Source: Syngnathus acus (lineage: Eukaryota > Chordata > Actinopteri > Syngnathiformes > Syngnathidae). From it: a stretch of 64,000 nucleotides of DNA. The translations under genes and the position numbers were made by a program. Every line of letters starts with the position of its first letter. Within the stretch, counting starts at the first letter, position 1. The stretch is taken from assembly GCF_901709675.1 (NCBI RefSeq), contig NC_051087.1, positions 14,876,067 through 14,940,066 on the forward strand, given 5' to 3'. Shown here piece by piece: positions 51,816 through 62,007 of the stretch. Below the pieces are notes generated by a model. That model was not told the DNA's origin and searched no databases. It saw only the letters and a program-made list of their open reading frames with translations.

Positions 51816-51820
51816 TTATT

Positions 51821-52114
51821 TCAAAGGCCGTTTTCAGGCGATACCACTTCCTGTTTTACGTTCGTGTACATATGTCTGTTACAGTGGGTCTCCGAACAAG
51901 AGAAATGAACGATCACGTGTACAACCTTTAGGACAATGTAGTATTGCTCCAAATGTTTGTTTACATTCCTTTAGAGGTCCATTTTCGTGTGTTAGCACGA
52001 TGGCGAATTAGCATATTTTCGTTGACTCGTTAGCCTGCCCACTACTTCTTGTTAACATGACCGTACTTCGCATATTTCACTTATCGCGGGTGGTTTATGG
52101 AACCAATCAGCCGC
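51821..52114. other. non-coding stretch
   Basis: No gene recognised; nothing beyond the flank of the Gypsy element. Confidence 0.4.
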
Positions 52115-52126
52115 GATAAATGATTG

Positions 52127-52172
<46 letters not shown>

Positions 52173-52200
52173 CAGACAGACAGATAGATATAGATATACT
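52115..52200. repeat. (TA)n and (GACA)n/(GATA)n microsatellite
   Basis: About 20 TA units followed by ACAGACAGACAGACAGATAG. Confidence 0.9.
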
Positions 52201-52235
52201 CTGACGTATTTCTATGCTTACGTATATGTACATAT

Positions 52236-52385
52236 ATCCTCTTCCGGGGGGGGGGGGGGGGTTGCTAATGGGACGTCAAACGCTGCGCGTTCGCTTCTCT
52301 TCCGGGGGGGGGGGGGGTGCTAAGGGGACGTCAAACGCTGCGCGTTCGCTTCTCTTCCGGGGGGGGGGGGGGGGGGGGTGCTAAT
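52236..52385 (+). repeat. GC-rich minisatellite with long G runs
   Basis: Same unit as 40900-41130 (GGACGTCAAACGCTGCGCGT then TCGCTTCTCTTCCGGG), about three copies, each ending in a run of 11-20 G. Confidence 0.88.
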
Positions 52386-52698
52386 GGGACTAAATATTAC
52401 CCCTATTTAAAAATAGATGTAAACAAACATCTCACATATAATCAAGGTTAGCAATGACCTGTAACTCACATGAGAAAGGATGGGTTAATTTTCATTTTAT
52501 CACAAAATTCAAAAGTTTAGACCTTACATGTCTAAGAAAAAAAGTCAAGTGGTGTTTAATGTATCTTGCTTGGGTCATCTAAATCTTAGTAAGCAGCATA
52601 TGTGAGGATAATTAGATACTGATACAGTAGTAACAATTGGACAATTTAAAAGCAACCGTGATAAAGTTATATATTGAAAAGGATTACTCCAAACTCAC

Positions 52699-52785
52699 CT
52701 CTCTTTTTGGTAGACTTTTCATTACTTGGGCCACGAGATGTGGAGGTACAAGAGGTCACTTCTATGACTTCTAGCATCAGCCCAT
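52699..52785 (-). other. putative isolated exon, family unknown
   Basis: The minus strand has acceptor ATCATTTCAG, an 87-nt segment open in one frame (GLMLEVIEVTSCTSTSRGPS then NEKSTKKR) and donor GTGAGT. Ser/Thr-rich, no domain recognised. It lies downstream of CENP-E-like exons on the same strand, with a LINE between them, and could be a later exon of the same locus; I cannot show this. Confidence 0.35.
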
Positions 52786-53092
52786 CTGAAATGATGATTT
52801 TTAAGTACAGAAAAAAAACATGTTAAACTTATCTTATTAGGACAGCAAACACACTGATCAAGGGTACAGTTTCTAACAGCAAACTAAAGAGAAAAAAAAA
52901 AACTATTTACACTTGTGCTCATAAGGAGTTATTTATTATAATAATGTCCTGTAGAACCAATCTTGTTGGAACCAAATTTGGATTTTGGTAAATACTAGAC
53001 AGGAGCAGATATAAATGTAATGGACTTGTAATATTTAAAAGTGGTGGAATTAAAAAAAATAAAAATCAATATTGAAAACGAGTACTGACCTT

Positions 53093-53291
53093 AAACTGAG
53101 AGCCTGTCACCTGGAAGTAAAACCACAAATAACTTACCAACATCATACAGACACCACAAATGACAGACTCAAGACCTGTATAGTTAAATCATGTGAAGTT
53201 AGTCCCCAAAACCAAACAAGCCCTTCTAACTAAAGTGTTCCAGTCAGTTCTGGATGTCTCATCGGGTCCTATAACAGCATCTTTCAGACAG
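53093..53291. repeat. locally duplicated segment, copy B (split by a LINE)
   Basis: Nearly identical to 58296-58490. It resumes at 57683-57729 after the LINE at about 53300-57680, where GCATGACACTTTAGCCGTTT matches 58510 onward. The duplication is therefore older than the LINE insertion. Confidence 0.85.
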
Positions 53292-53308
53292 TGAAAGTGT
53301 GATCGTCA

Positions 53309-53875
53309 ATGGTAAAAGCAGTCGTCTCGAACTCGTCCACTTCTTCCACGGTGGAGAGGAGGCATCGTCCGGGGGACTGGACCTTGAAGGTCGTGTTCAT
53401 TTTTTTCTCTGACGCAGTCTCCAAAGACTCTTTGGACTACGGTTGGGGTCAGGACATCGACCCAGACAATAATTTCTTCTCCACCACAAACAACACATGT
53501 TATTATTACAGCAATGATCAGTACAATACGGACATCTTAACAAAAGATAAGCTATCTATTATCCATTTCAATAGCCGGAGTCTATATAAAAAATTTAGTA
53601 GCATTCGGGATTACTTAAACACATTCAAACAATCATTTAATATAATAACTATTTCTGAGACCTGGATTACGACTGAGAAGGGAATGCACTTTGAGATGGA
53701 AGGCTATGAATTCATATGCAACAACAGACAGAGCAAAGCGGGGGGTGGTGTTGCAATCTATGTTGATTTGAATATGAAATTCAAGATTGTAGAGGCTATG
53801 ACACAGGTGGTGGACAATCTTCTTGAATGTCTCACGATACAGATTTGTGTTGAAAAGAAAAAGACATTATTATAA
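53309..53875 (+). pseudogene. LINE endonuclease, N-terminal part
   Basis: A 188-residue frame with SIIHFNSRSLYKKFSSIRDY (first catalytic Asn) and FNIITISETWITTEKG (catalytic Glu in SETW), and AGGGVAIYVDLN. It ends at a TAA (53873-53875) caused by one extra base in an A-rich run. The motif SCVYRAPGSS continues in the next frame. Confidence 0.85.
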
Positions 53876-55810
53876 GTTGCGTCTATAGAGCTCCTGGTTC
53901 TAGCATTGAGACATTCACAGAATGGATAGAAAGTGTCATTATACAAAAAGGCAATAAAAATATTTTTATTTGCGGGGATTATAACATTGATCTATTAAAC
54001 CCAAATAAGCAACAAAATATTGATGATTTTTTAAATTTAATGCATAGCCTGAGTCTCTTTCCTACAATCACTAGACCCACGAGAGTAACATCACAGAGTG
54101 CTACTCTGATAGATAACATATTCACCAATATAATAGAAAACAGGACAACAAGCGGGTTATTAATTACTGATATTACTGACCACCTTCCAGTGTTTACAGT
54201 ATATGACAATAATTTCAAATCTGAAATTGGGGTGTATAAACAACAAAGAAGAATTAGGACAGATGAGACAATTGCTACTCTAAAACATGAATTAATGGAA
54301 CAGAACTGGGATGCAATATATAAAGAAAAAGATGTAAATAATGCATACCATAAATTGATGACTATATTCACTTCATTATATAATAAGCATTGTCCAATCA
54401 AGGAATATAATAAAAAAACTAAATATAAGGACAGTCCATGGTTGACGAAAGGCTTAAGAAATGCCTGTAAAAAGAAGAATTTACTCTATAGGAACTTCAT
54501 AAAACAGAGAACAGAAGGCGCTGAAGATAAATATAAGAGATATAAGAATAAATTAACTAATATTATAAGATTAAGTAAGAAAGAATATTATAAGAATAAA
54601 TTAGAGGATAACAAAAATAATATTAAGGGGATATGGACTCTCCTAAACACCATTATTAGAGAAGGTACCGAACAACATAAATTACCTAAATATTTTGTTA
54701 TAAATGATACTGAAAATTATAATATGGAAGAAGTGGCAAACAGTTTTAATCAGTTCTTTGTAAATGTTGGGCCTCAAATAGCAAAAAACATACCGATTCC
54801 AGCGCCAGATGTAGGCAACAGAGATAAATTAATAGAAAGTAATCCTCACTCAATGTTTTTGAAGGCAGTTGATGAAAATGAAATCATTAACATTGTGCAA
54901 CAATGTAAAAATAAAACATCTACCGACTGCAATGGGATTGATAGGATGTTAGTTAAGCAAATCATTGAGGGGATTTCAAAGCCACTTGTGTACATCTGTA
55001 ACTTGTCATTTTTAACTGGTACATTCCCAAAGAAGATGAAAATTGCTAAGGTCATTCCTCTTTATAAAACTGGGAGCAAACACAACTTTACAAACTACAG
55101 ACCTATCTCAATATTGCCACAACTCTCAAAAATATTGGAAAAGCTTTTTAACAGTAGAATGGATGGATTTTTGGAAAAACATAAATTATTTGCAGAGAAC
55201 CAATATGGTTTTAGAGTAAACAGATCAACAGTTCAGGCATTAATGGAATCAATCGAGGAAATCACAGATGCAATAGACAACAAACAACATGCAGTAGGAG
55301 TTTTCATTGACCTCAAAAAAGCTTTTGACACAATTAATCATAATATACTATTCAATAAATTAGAAAAATATGGGATAAGGGGATTAGTATTAGACTGGAT
55401 AAAGGATTATCTGCGAGAACGGCAACAGTATGTAAAGTTGGGTAATCACTGTTCTGGATATCTGGAAATAGCTTGTGGTGTTCCACAAGGGTCAGTTTTA
55501 GGCCCTAAATTATTTATTTTGTATATAAATGACATGTGCAAAGTCTCTAAAGAACTAAAACTCGTCAACTTTGCAGATGACACAAATATTTTTTGTTCAG
55601 GTGATGACATCCAACAAGTAGAATCAATGCTGAATGAGGAAATGAAAAAAATAAAAAAGTGGTTCGACAAATTATCATTAAATGTAAGTAAGACCAAGTT
55701 TATGGTATTTGGCAAAGCGAATATAAAGATACGAATAGAAATAGATGGAAATGAAATTGAAAGGGTGCAGGAAAACAAATTTCTTGGGGTTATAATAGAT
55801 GACAGGCTTA
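53876..55810 (+). CDS. LINE endonuclease C-part and reverse transcriptase
   Basis: The frame begins just after the shift with SCVYRAPGSSIETFTEWIES and FICGDYNIDLL (catalytic Asp/Asn). A Met start at 54040 falls inside it. ATLIDNIFTNII and ITDHLPVFTVY (catalytic Asp-His) complete the endonuclease. The RT shows KVIPLYKTGSKHNFTNYRPI, SILPQLSKILEKLFNSRM, NQYGFRVNRSTVQALM, FIDLKKAFDTINHNILFNKL, CGVPQGSVLGPKLFILYIND and NFADDTNIFCSGDDIQQVES. The frame is cut at 55810 by a pogo-like element within the VIIDDRL region. Confidence 0.9.
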
Positions 55811-56733
55811 CCGTTTTTTTCCGTGTATAATACGCCCCCATGTATAATACGCACCCTAACAATGGCATGTTGATGCTGGAAAAAAGCCTGTACCCATGTA
55901 TAATACGCACCCAATTTTTTTTTTTTTTAATTTTTTTTTTTTTTTTTTTTTTTTAAGTCCCAATGATCGTCACACACGCAGGGAGGCAATGGGTCCCATT
56001 TTTATAGTCTTTGGTATGGTCTTAACTAGGCTGGATGTATTTTTTTTGTTGGCGTTGATTTCTCCGACTGCCCGTAAAGGCACCACCGCGATCAGATGAA
56101 AAGAGAGGAAAGTGACGTGCGGACATGTGAAAAAGGCGGCTCTGTATGGGAGAGACGTTGAAGAGGAATAAAAACACCCTTGGAAACCAAAACTTGCCCC
56201 TCGTCGTGACTCGGAGCCGCAACAAATGTTTCGGATTTGTGTAGGGTACATTGTGACAGCAAACGAGCAGGTGATCGAGCAAGCGTCTGATACGAGAGCA
56301 TTGCGTTCGTATGGAGCGTGTTTGAAGTGAACAGCAGAGACGAAAGGAACAAGGCAAAGTGTTGTGAAATAAAATATTACCTGTAATACGCATTTTGTTA
56401 TTTGCTGATTGTATTAAACTATCACATTCATTGTCAGTCAAGAAGAGAAGAGGACTATTATCCCTTCTTTGACGAAATGACCAGAGCACAGTACAAACAC
56501 ACTATTGTTCTTTCGGTATTTATTCAACCCACATTCTTTCACAACATGACAAGAAGAGAACAATACATAAATCAATACTCGTACCAGTACCATGATTTTC
56601 TTAAAAAAAAAAAAAAAAAAAAATTAAATTAAAAAAAAAATTAAAAAAAAATTGTACCCATGTATAATGCGCACCCCAGATTTTAGGACAATAAATTAGT
56701 TAAATTTTGCGTATTATACACGGAAAAAAACGG
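55811..56733. mobile_element. pogo-like non-autonomous element with CCGTTTTTTTCCGTG ends
   Basis: The ends CCGTTTTTTTCCGTGTATAA and TTATACACGGAAAAAAACGG are inverted; TA flanks both sides (55809-55810 and 56734-56735). It splits the LINE frame cleanly. The interior has poly-T and poly-A blocks and, at about 55952-56022, a fragment matching the body of the tRNA-type SINE at 63753 in reverse. No transposase. Confidence 0.88.
55952..56022 (-). mobile_element. SINE fragment inside the pogo-like element
   Basis: The minus strand reads ACCAAAGACTATAAAAATGG then GACCCATTGCCTCCCTGC, identical to 63837-63874, then a TGTGTGTGACGATCATTGGG tail of the same SINE type. It ends in an A-rich tail. Confidence 0.7.
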
Positions 56734-56735
56734 TA

Positions 56736-57287
56736 GTTGGAAGCCACACATCAAAAACATAAAGTCTAAAATTTCAAGAAGCATGGCAGTCATATACAAA
56801 GCAAAAGAATTACTGGATTATCATTCACTTCGTACACTTTATTGTTCTCTAGTCTTGCCCTATTTGCATTACTGTGCTGAGGTTTGGGGGAATACTTATA
56901 AAACTTCACTACAGCCACTTATCATTCAGCAGAAAAGAGCAATAAGGACTATTCATAAAGTCAACTACTTGGAACACACAAATCCACTTTTCATACAATC
57001 CAAACTATTGAAATTCACTGACATAGTATCTTATCAAACAGCAATCATCATAGGGCAAAAGCAAAACAACTACCAGATAATATCCAAAACTTATTTAGGT
57101 ATCGGGAGGGAGGTTATAAGTTAAGAGGGAATCACAACTTCAAAATCTTAAACATAAGAACAACCTTAAAAAGTTTCTGTATAACTATAACTGGGGTCAA
57201 TCTAAGTGAGGAACTCAAGCAAAGTCCAAATATCCACCAGTTTAAAAAAATGTATAAAAATATGTTGTTTAGCGGGTACAAAGGCTA
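56736..57287 (+). pseudogene. LINE C-terminal domain after the pogo-like insertion
   Basis: It begins SWKPHIKNIKSKISRSMAVI, then SLRTLYCSLVLPYLHYCAEV, QQKRAIRTIHKVNYLEHTNP, and after a frame change near 57085 ends with TITGVNLSEELKQSPNIHQF and KKMYKNMLFSGYKG. These are the conserved C-terminal motifs of the group. Confidence 0.8.
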
Positions 57288-57788
57288 AGAGTGCCAAAGG
57301 GCTACACACAAGTAAAAATGAAACAGAACAATAAGTGTGCAAGTTTGTCTACTTGTGTTATATTGTAGAATTACAGTATAGTATGTTGAATCGTTGGTTT
57401 AATGGATGAAGTGAGAAAGGGCTAGGAATCTAAAAAGCTATGCTTCCTCCTACTCCTTTTCGAGCATTCTTTATTTTTTTTATTTACTTATGTATTATTA
57501 TTATTAATTAATTAATTTATTTAATGTATTTACTTCTATTTGTTGGTTTATTTTTTTGTTGTTGTTGTATGGACTTATGTGGCACTTTAGAGTGTTATTT
57601 GTTTTGTTTTTTGTTTTTTTGTTTTTGTTTTTTGTTTTGGATGTTCGAAATAAAGATATCAATCAATCAATCAATCAATCCTTAAGCATGACACTTTAGC
57701 CGTTTAGCTGTTGAGGATGTGTGGAACTATAGCTGTAATATAATCAGCCTCCATAATGTCCGTAACCAAAAGTAGGATCTAAAAACAC

Positions 57789-57975
57789 AAGACAACCTTC
57801 GATCCATACGGAGGGCCCCACAAGTAGCCATATTTCAGAGATCTGTTATTATGTGTGTGTGAATGATTGGCTTGGTTGGAATGACCAAGACAACCTTAGA
57901 TCCATACGGAGGGCCCCACAAGTACCCATATTTCAGAAGTCTATTATGTGTGTGTGAATGATTGGCTTGGTTGGA
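57789..57975 (+). repeat. tandem duplication, about 100-bp unit, two copies
   Basis: CAAGACAACCTTCGATCCAT / CGGAGGGCCCCACAAGTAGC ... GAATGATTGGCTTGGTTGGA occurs twice with small changes. Confidence 0.85.
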
Positions 57976-58205
57976 CCCCACATGGAAGCATGTTTCAACA
58001 ATCCCATCTATAGGTGTGTGTGCCACTGGTTCGTTTGGGCTCCATGAGGAGAACCACTAAAACCGTGTGATCCAATGGTTGGCTGAATGCTGTTAAAGGT
58101 ACCTTCTGACTAAAGAACAGCTTTCCAACTAAAAGCTGTAAACTAAGAGAACAAGAAAAGGTCTACAAAGTTTATTTCTTACAACAAAGTCTAACTGAAT
58201 GTTAC

Positions 58206-58310
58206 CTGTAGGCTGGCATCTTGTTTGATGCTATCATCAGGGTAAGAGTCCTGCAAAGTTCTGGCTGGTTCAAGCAGCACACCATCAACAAGAGCCTGAG
58301 AGCCTGTCAC
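58206..58310 (-). other. putative exon downstream of the CENP-E-like exons
   Basis: Minus strand: acceptor TTTTAATTCCAG, then a 105-nt segment open in one frame (VTGSQALVDGVLLEPARTLQ then DSYPDDSIKQDASLQ), then donor GTAAC. Its phase does not join the 82-nt CENP-E-like exon c (which ends in phase 1) without a stop. It could belong to another exon order or another gene. The start of this exon is also present in copy B (53093). Confidence 0.35.
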
Positions 58311-58550
58311 CTGGAATTAAAACCACAAATAACTTACCAACATCATACAGACAACATAAATGACAGACTCAAGACCTGCATAGTTAAATCATGTGAAGTT
58401 AGTCCCCAAAACCAAACAAGCCCGTCTAACTAAAGTGTTCCAGTCAGTTCTGGATGTCTCATCAGGTCCTATAACAGCAACTTTATGGATGTAGTGGAGC
58501 ATCATTCAGCATGACACTTTAGCCGTTTAGCTGTTGAGGATGTGTGGAAC
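58296..58550. repeat. locally duplicated segment, copy A
   Basis: The intact copy of the segment present in split form at 53093-53291 and 57683-57729. It spans part of an intron and the 5' edge of the putative exon at 58206-58310. Confidence 0.8.
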
Positions 58551-58555
58551 TAGAC

Positions 58556-59220
58556 TTTCTCCTTTGCGAATCCAAGCCAGTGCTTGCGCAGAGGAGGTCA
58601 CCAGTTCCTCAGTCAGGTCAGCAACATAGACGGTTTTCTGCACAGTGTCGATAAGAAATATGAAGATTCAAAATTACAAATGAAAAGCTAACAAGTGTCT
58701 CGGGATTGTTGCCTTCATCGATGGGACTGTCTCAAAATCTGATTAAAAATAGCAAAATGCATGCTAAAGGATTATGTTGTACCTTTTTGACCTTGAAAAT
58801 AAATACATTTTAAAGCTTTGCTCTTTACCACCTGGTACCAGCAGAAAATGACATGATCAGCCCCCAATTTCCAAGAATATAATATCATTCATTGAGTGTC
58901 ACAAAGGTGACATGTAAAATAAATAAAAGACAACTTACATTTGAACTCCCTCGGACTTCCAGAGGTTTTCTTTTCCAGCTATCTACTAGCAAATCAGTCA
59001 CGGTTTCATTGTATATTTCCATGTAAGACACCCTGAGAAGAAACTCCTTCTCTGGACACTGTAGACCAAACAGAACATTGTTGATAAAATGATATTGACC
59101 ACAAAAAAAAAACATAACCTATCACAAAACATGAAATAAATTTACAATATTTTGGACCTTTTTAATGGTTTCAAAGACACCATCAATAGCAAGTGGTATG
59201 ACACAAAGACATCCTTCTTG
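58556..59220 (-). pseudogene. cenpe: CENP-E kinesin motor exons, partial gene
   Basis: CENP-E is the plus-end kinesin-7 that carries chromosomes to the spindle equator. Three minus-strand exons match its motor domain. Exon a (about 59158-59217): CVIPLAIDGVFETIKK. Exon b (58939-59058): [20 protein letters not shown] followed by KPLEVR. Exon c (58556-58637): KTVYVADLTEELVTSSAQAL, AWIRKGE. Phases join (exon b is 120 nt, exon c starts in phase 0), and exon b has good AG/GT borders. The donor of exon c is GTCTAG and the acceptor of exon a is weak. The P-loop exons upstream and the switch II/neck downstream were not found, so it is a fragment or decayed copy. Confidence 0.8.
58939..59058 (-). CDS. 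cenpe: CENP-E motor exon b
   Basis: 120 nt, 40 codons, acceptor TGGTCTACAG and donor [26 protein letters not shown] is the hallmark kinesin-7 segment (beta-sheet core and YMEIYNE). There is no internal stop. The C-terminal residues RGSSN differ from the usual acidic residues at that site. Confidence 0.85.
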
Positions 59221-59273
59221 TCAAGCCTTTGTGGTTTGCGTGACGTGATGCCGCCGCCTTTGTGTGTTTGCAG

Positions 59274-59791
59274 GCCTGCAAAACATCCACGCTCTGACGG
59301 CCTCGGGCGCTTACCAGTTGCGGATCGACTTCACCATATTCGACGGCCGCAATTACTACGCTCTCTACAATGACTTCTCGGTGGGCCGGAACTCGCTGGA
59401 CCCCGAGAAGGACGGCTACCCGCTGCTTGTGAGCGGCTACTCTGGAAACGCAGGTAGCGCCTCCCGCCGGGGGGGGGGCACACTCGAGAGCCTGCGCCGC
59501 CTGCGTGTGCTCAAAAGAAAGTTTGTGTGCTTTGCAGGCGATATGCTCACCCAGCATTCTGGGATGAAGTTCACCACCAAAGACCGCGACCAAGACAAGG
59601 CAACGATTGAAAATTGCGCCAATCTCTGGAAGGGCGCTTGGTGGTACAAAGGCTGTCACTGGTCCAACCTGAACGGGCTGTACAAGGCAACCGGCACCTG
59701 CGACGGTAGCAATGCAGTCTGGGGTCATTTGGCGTCATCATGGCATACCTGCCTGAGATTCGTGGAGATGAAGATCCGGCCCAGAAAGTGA
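59274..59791 (+). CDS. fibrinogen C-terminal domain gene, last two exons (FIBCD1-like?)
   Basis: Exon 59274-59453 (acceptor TTTGCAG, donor GTAGCG) encodes LQNIHALTASGAYQLRIDFT, FDGRNYYALYNDFSVGRNSL, DPEKDGYPLLVSGYSGNA. Exon 59538-59791 (acceptor TTTGCAG) encodes GDMLTQHSGMKFTTKDRDQD, ENCANLWKGAWWYKGCHWSN, LNGLY and ends HTCLRFVEMKIRPRK at TGA 59789-59791. The two exons join in frame (A-G-D). The DRDQD calcium site and the Cys pair of fibrinogen-related domains are present. The sequence DPEKDGYPL fits FIBCD1, but ficolin- or tenascin-type genes are possible. Upstream exons are missing: the CENP-E fragment starts less than 60 bp away. Confidence 0.8.
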
Positions 59792-60944
59792 GCGGTCAGC
59801 CGGCGGAGCCTGGGAACGGCATCCCCGTGGGATCACGTGGGCGCTGCCCTACGTCACCCATTTGTGCAGCGCTCGTCAAGTAAGATGGCGGTGCGCAAAT
59901 GTGTGTCGGATTTGGCCCGGACAAATTGGCTCAAGTGCAATCCCGAATTTCACCAGGAGCTTGACACGAGAGAGACCTGACAAACGCTTAGTTGGAAGTT
60001 AGTTCCTCAAAATGAACTCTTATTAAAGGGCAGTTTGGCGCTGTTGCAGTTCCAAATTTAGACTGACGTGACATAGTAAATCCACTCACTCACTTTTGGA
60101 TCATTTTAGAATGTTTTACTTTGCTGTCATAAAATGCCTTACATCTGTTAACATAAGGAGTACCCATAAGCATAGGGTTAGCTACGATTGTGTGTTGTTG
60201 AGTTAATGATTGTTCGATGAAGTTGTGTTTTACGTTCTTTCGCTTTGCCATGACGTAAGTGCGACAGCTTCAGCGAAACAATGACCCCTGTTAAAGTAAG
60301 GCTGGTACATTCTGTGACAGCTGACGCATTCCAATGACATCTGTTAAAGTAAGGGTACCCACCCATAACCATCGTTTCGTTAGGTTGCGTTGAATATTGA
60401 GTTAGGTTTCATTTTCTTCCTTTTTGCGTCGTTTCAGTTGAATATTTTCAAACATGGTTTATTGCTGTTGATGTCACAAGGTTGGTTGGATGGATGGATC
60501 ATCAACATGTATTCAATATGGATGTTTTATTCATACATGAATGTATTCTCACGTGAGTAAGGACTGTTAAAGTAATCATCGTTTAGTTATGTTGCGTGGA
60601 ATATTTCATTAAAAGTGTTTATTTTTATTATTATTATTTATACCTTCAGTCTCCTTTTTGTCCCCTCCCTTTACGAAGGTTGAGTTTTACAATCCAAAGA
60701 GGTTTGCGACGGCATCATTCTCGCTTGAATGAGAAATGGCGAGTGGAATTGTCGTCGTTTGTACAAACAATGGAGATGTGTCACTTTTTTCCCTTATTCA
60801 TTAAACTTTCTCTTGATAATCCTTTGATTGATCTCCCCCCCCCCCCCCCCCCCACGTATATTTTACTATGTGGTGCGAATCGGAATTCAAACAAAAAATT
60901 CGAGATGGTTTTTTGTTTTTGTTTTTTGCTTCGGTTGTCGAACA
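59792..60944. other. non-coding stretch after the fibrinogen-domain exons
   Basis: It probably contains the 3' UTR of that gene, then AT-rich DNA. A run of about 17 C occurs at 60837-60853. No gene recognised. Short open frames are not supported. Confidence 0.4.
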
Positions 60945-61128
60945 AAATTCATCACTCTTATTATTCATTGTTTGTGCCTTCTTGTTTTTATTTTGGGTTG
61001 TTTGCTTGTATGTATGTCGTGTACTATGTCTAGTCACCGTGGGATAGTGGAAACGTAATTCCGATTTCTTTGTGTGTCTTGGCATGTGAAGAGGTTGACA
61101 ATAAAGCAGACTTTGACTTTGACTTTGA
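60945..61128 (+). mobile_element. Rex1-like LINE 3' tail
   Basis: It carries the shared 3' UTR signature (TTTGTGCCTTCTTGTTTTTA, CACCGTGGGATAGTGG, ACAATAAAGCAGACTTTGAC) and a GACTTT tail. No coding part. Confidence 0.75.
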
Positions 61129-61676
61129 AAATTCGGAGGTTGAATTTTTTTTGCTGCTAAATTTAAAAACAAAAGGCACCTTTTTAAAATGAACTCTCAA
61201 TGGATTTGGTTGAATGACATTTTTTGAACACTGAAGTGGGAGAAACAGCAATGTGTACATATTCTGTTAGACCAGTGCTTCGCAATCATTTTCTGTGATG
61301 CGCCCCCTCCCCCCCAATGTTATTAACATTAAAGAAAAACAAAAAAGAAATAAAAAAGAAAGATCAACTTACAATCAAGAATAACTTTATTATTAACGTT
61401 GTTTTTTAGTCTGTAACAGAACAGTGCATCACTTTGCCTGAAATTAAAAAATAAATTATAATTTTTCAAACTATAAACATTCTTGACCAACTGCCATTTT
61501 ATGGTGAAAAAAATACAACAAAATAATAATAAACATACATAATATTAAATTAAATAACAGCAATAAATAATATTCAATTCAAAGTAATCAGCAACATTAA
61601 CTCAGGAGCACAATATAGAAAACATTTTAATTAAAATTGTACACATTCATTGTTGACTTACTTTGAAGTAATATAC
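61129..61676. other. AT-rich stretch, no recognised gene
   Basis: Long A- and T-rich runs. A segment at 61270-61320 (TTCGCAATCATTTTCTGTGA, GCGCCCCCTCCCCCC) looks like a decayed hAT-type end, but nothing firm. Confidence 0.35.
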
Positions 61677-61702
61677 TATATATATATATATATATATATA
61701 TA

Positions 61703-61753
<51 letters not shown>

Positions 61754-61755
61754 TC
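61677..61755. repeat. (TA)n microsatellite
   Basis: About 35 TA units with one interruption (CACTATAT). Confidence 0.9.
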
Positions 61756-61803
61756 CTTTGCGCTCCTGCTGTTCACTACCTGTGCGACTCTTTTTTTATT
61801 TGG

Positions 61804-61805
<2 letters not shown>

Positions 61806-61851
<46 letters not shown>
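61806..61851. repeat. (CA)n microsatellite
   Basis: About 23 CA units. Confidence 0.92.
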
Positions 61852-61852
<1 letters not shown>

Positions 61853-62007
61853 GCAGTGACTCTAAATACCAAATGATCAGGCGACTAGTGTTGGCTCGTG
61901 GGTGAACGATTTGTTCAAAATAAATCATTTCAGTGAACGTGAGTGAACAGATCACTTCCTGCTTCCCGTTCACGAATGAATCAGTGAATTGCATTTCTTG
62001 TTCACCA

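Larger units (their letters stand above)
49770..51820 (-). mobile_element. rearranged K02A2.6-like Gypsy element with a UHRF1-like insert
   Basis: On the minus strand, in order: gag (51815-51485), UHRF1-like sequence (51400 to about 50690), integrase (about 50690-49830). The protease, RT and RNase H expected between gag and integrase are absent, and the host-gene segment sits in their place. LTRs were not identified. Confidence 0.75.
53292..57682 (+). mobile_element. nearly complete jockey-group LINE
   Basis: It contains an APE endonuclease, RT and C-terminal domain and ends in ATCAATCAATCAATCAATC repeats (57656-57680). It is interrupted by one base in the endonuclease and by a pogo-like element in the C-terminal part. 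The left boundary is near 53292. It is the best copy of the LINE whose pieces lie between 11681 and 26737. The clade (L2, Crack or Daphne group) was not resolved. Confidence 0.85.

Noticed and set aside
57835-58026. Minus-strand frame over the tandem duplication
   Set aside because: It lies across non-coding tandem units and has no recognised motif.
60596-61033. 145-codon plus-strand frame
   Set aside because: It crosses a C homopolymer and a LINE 3' tail and shows no motif.
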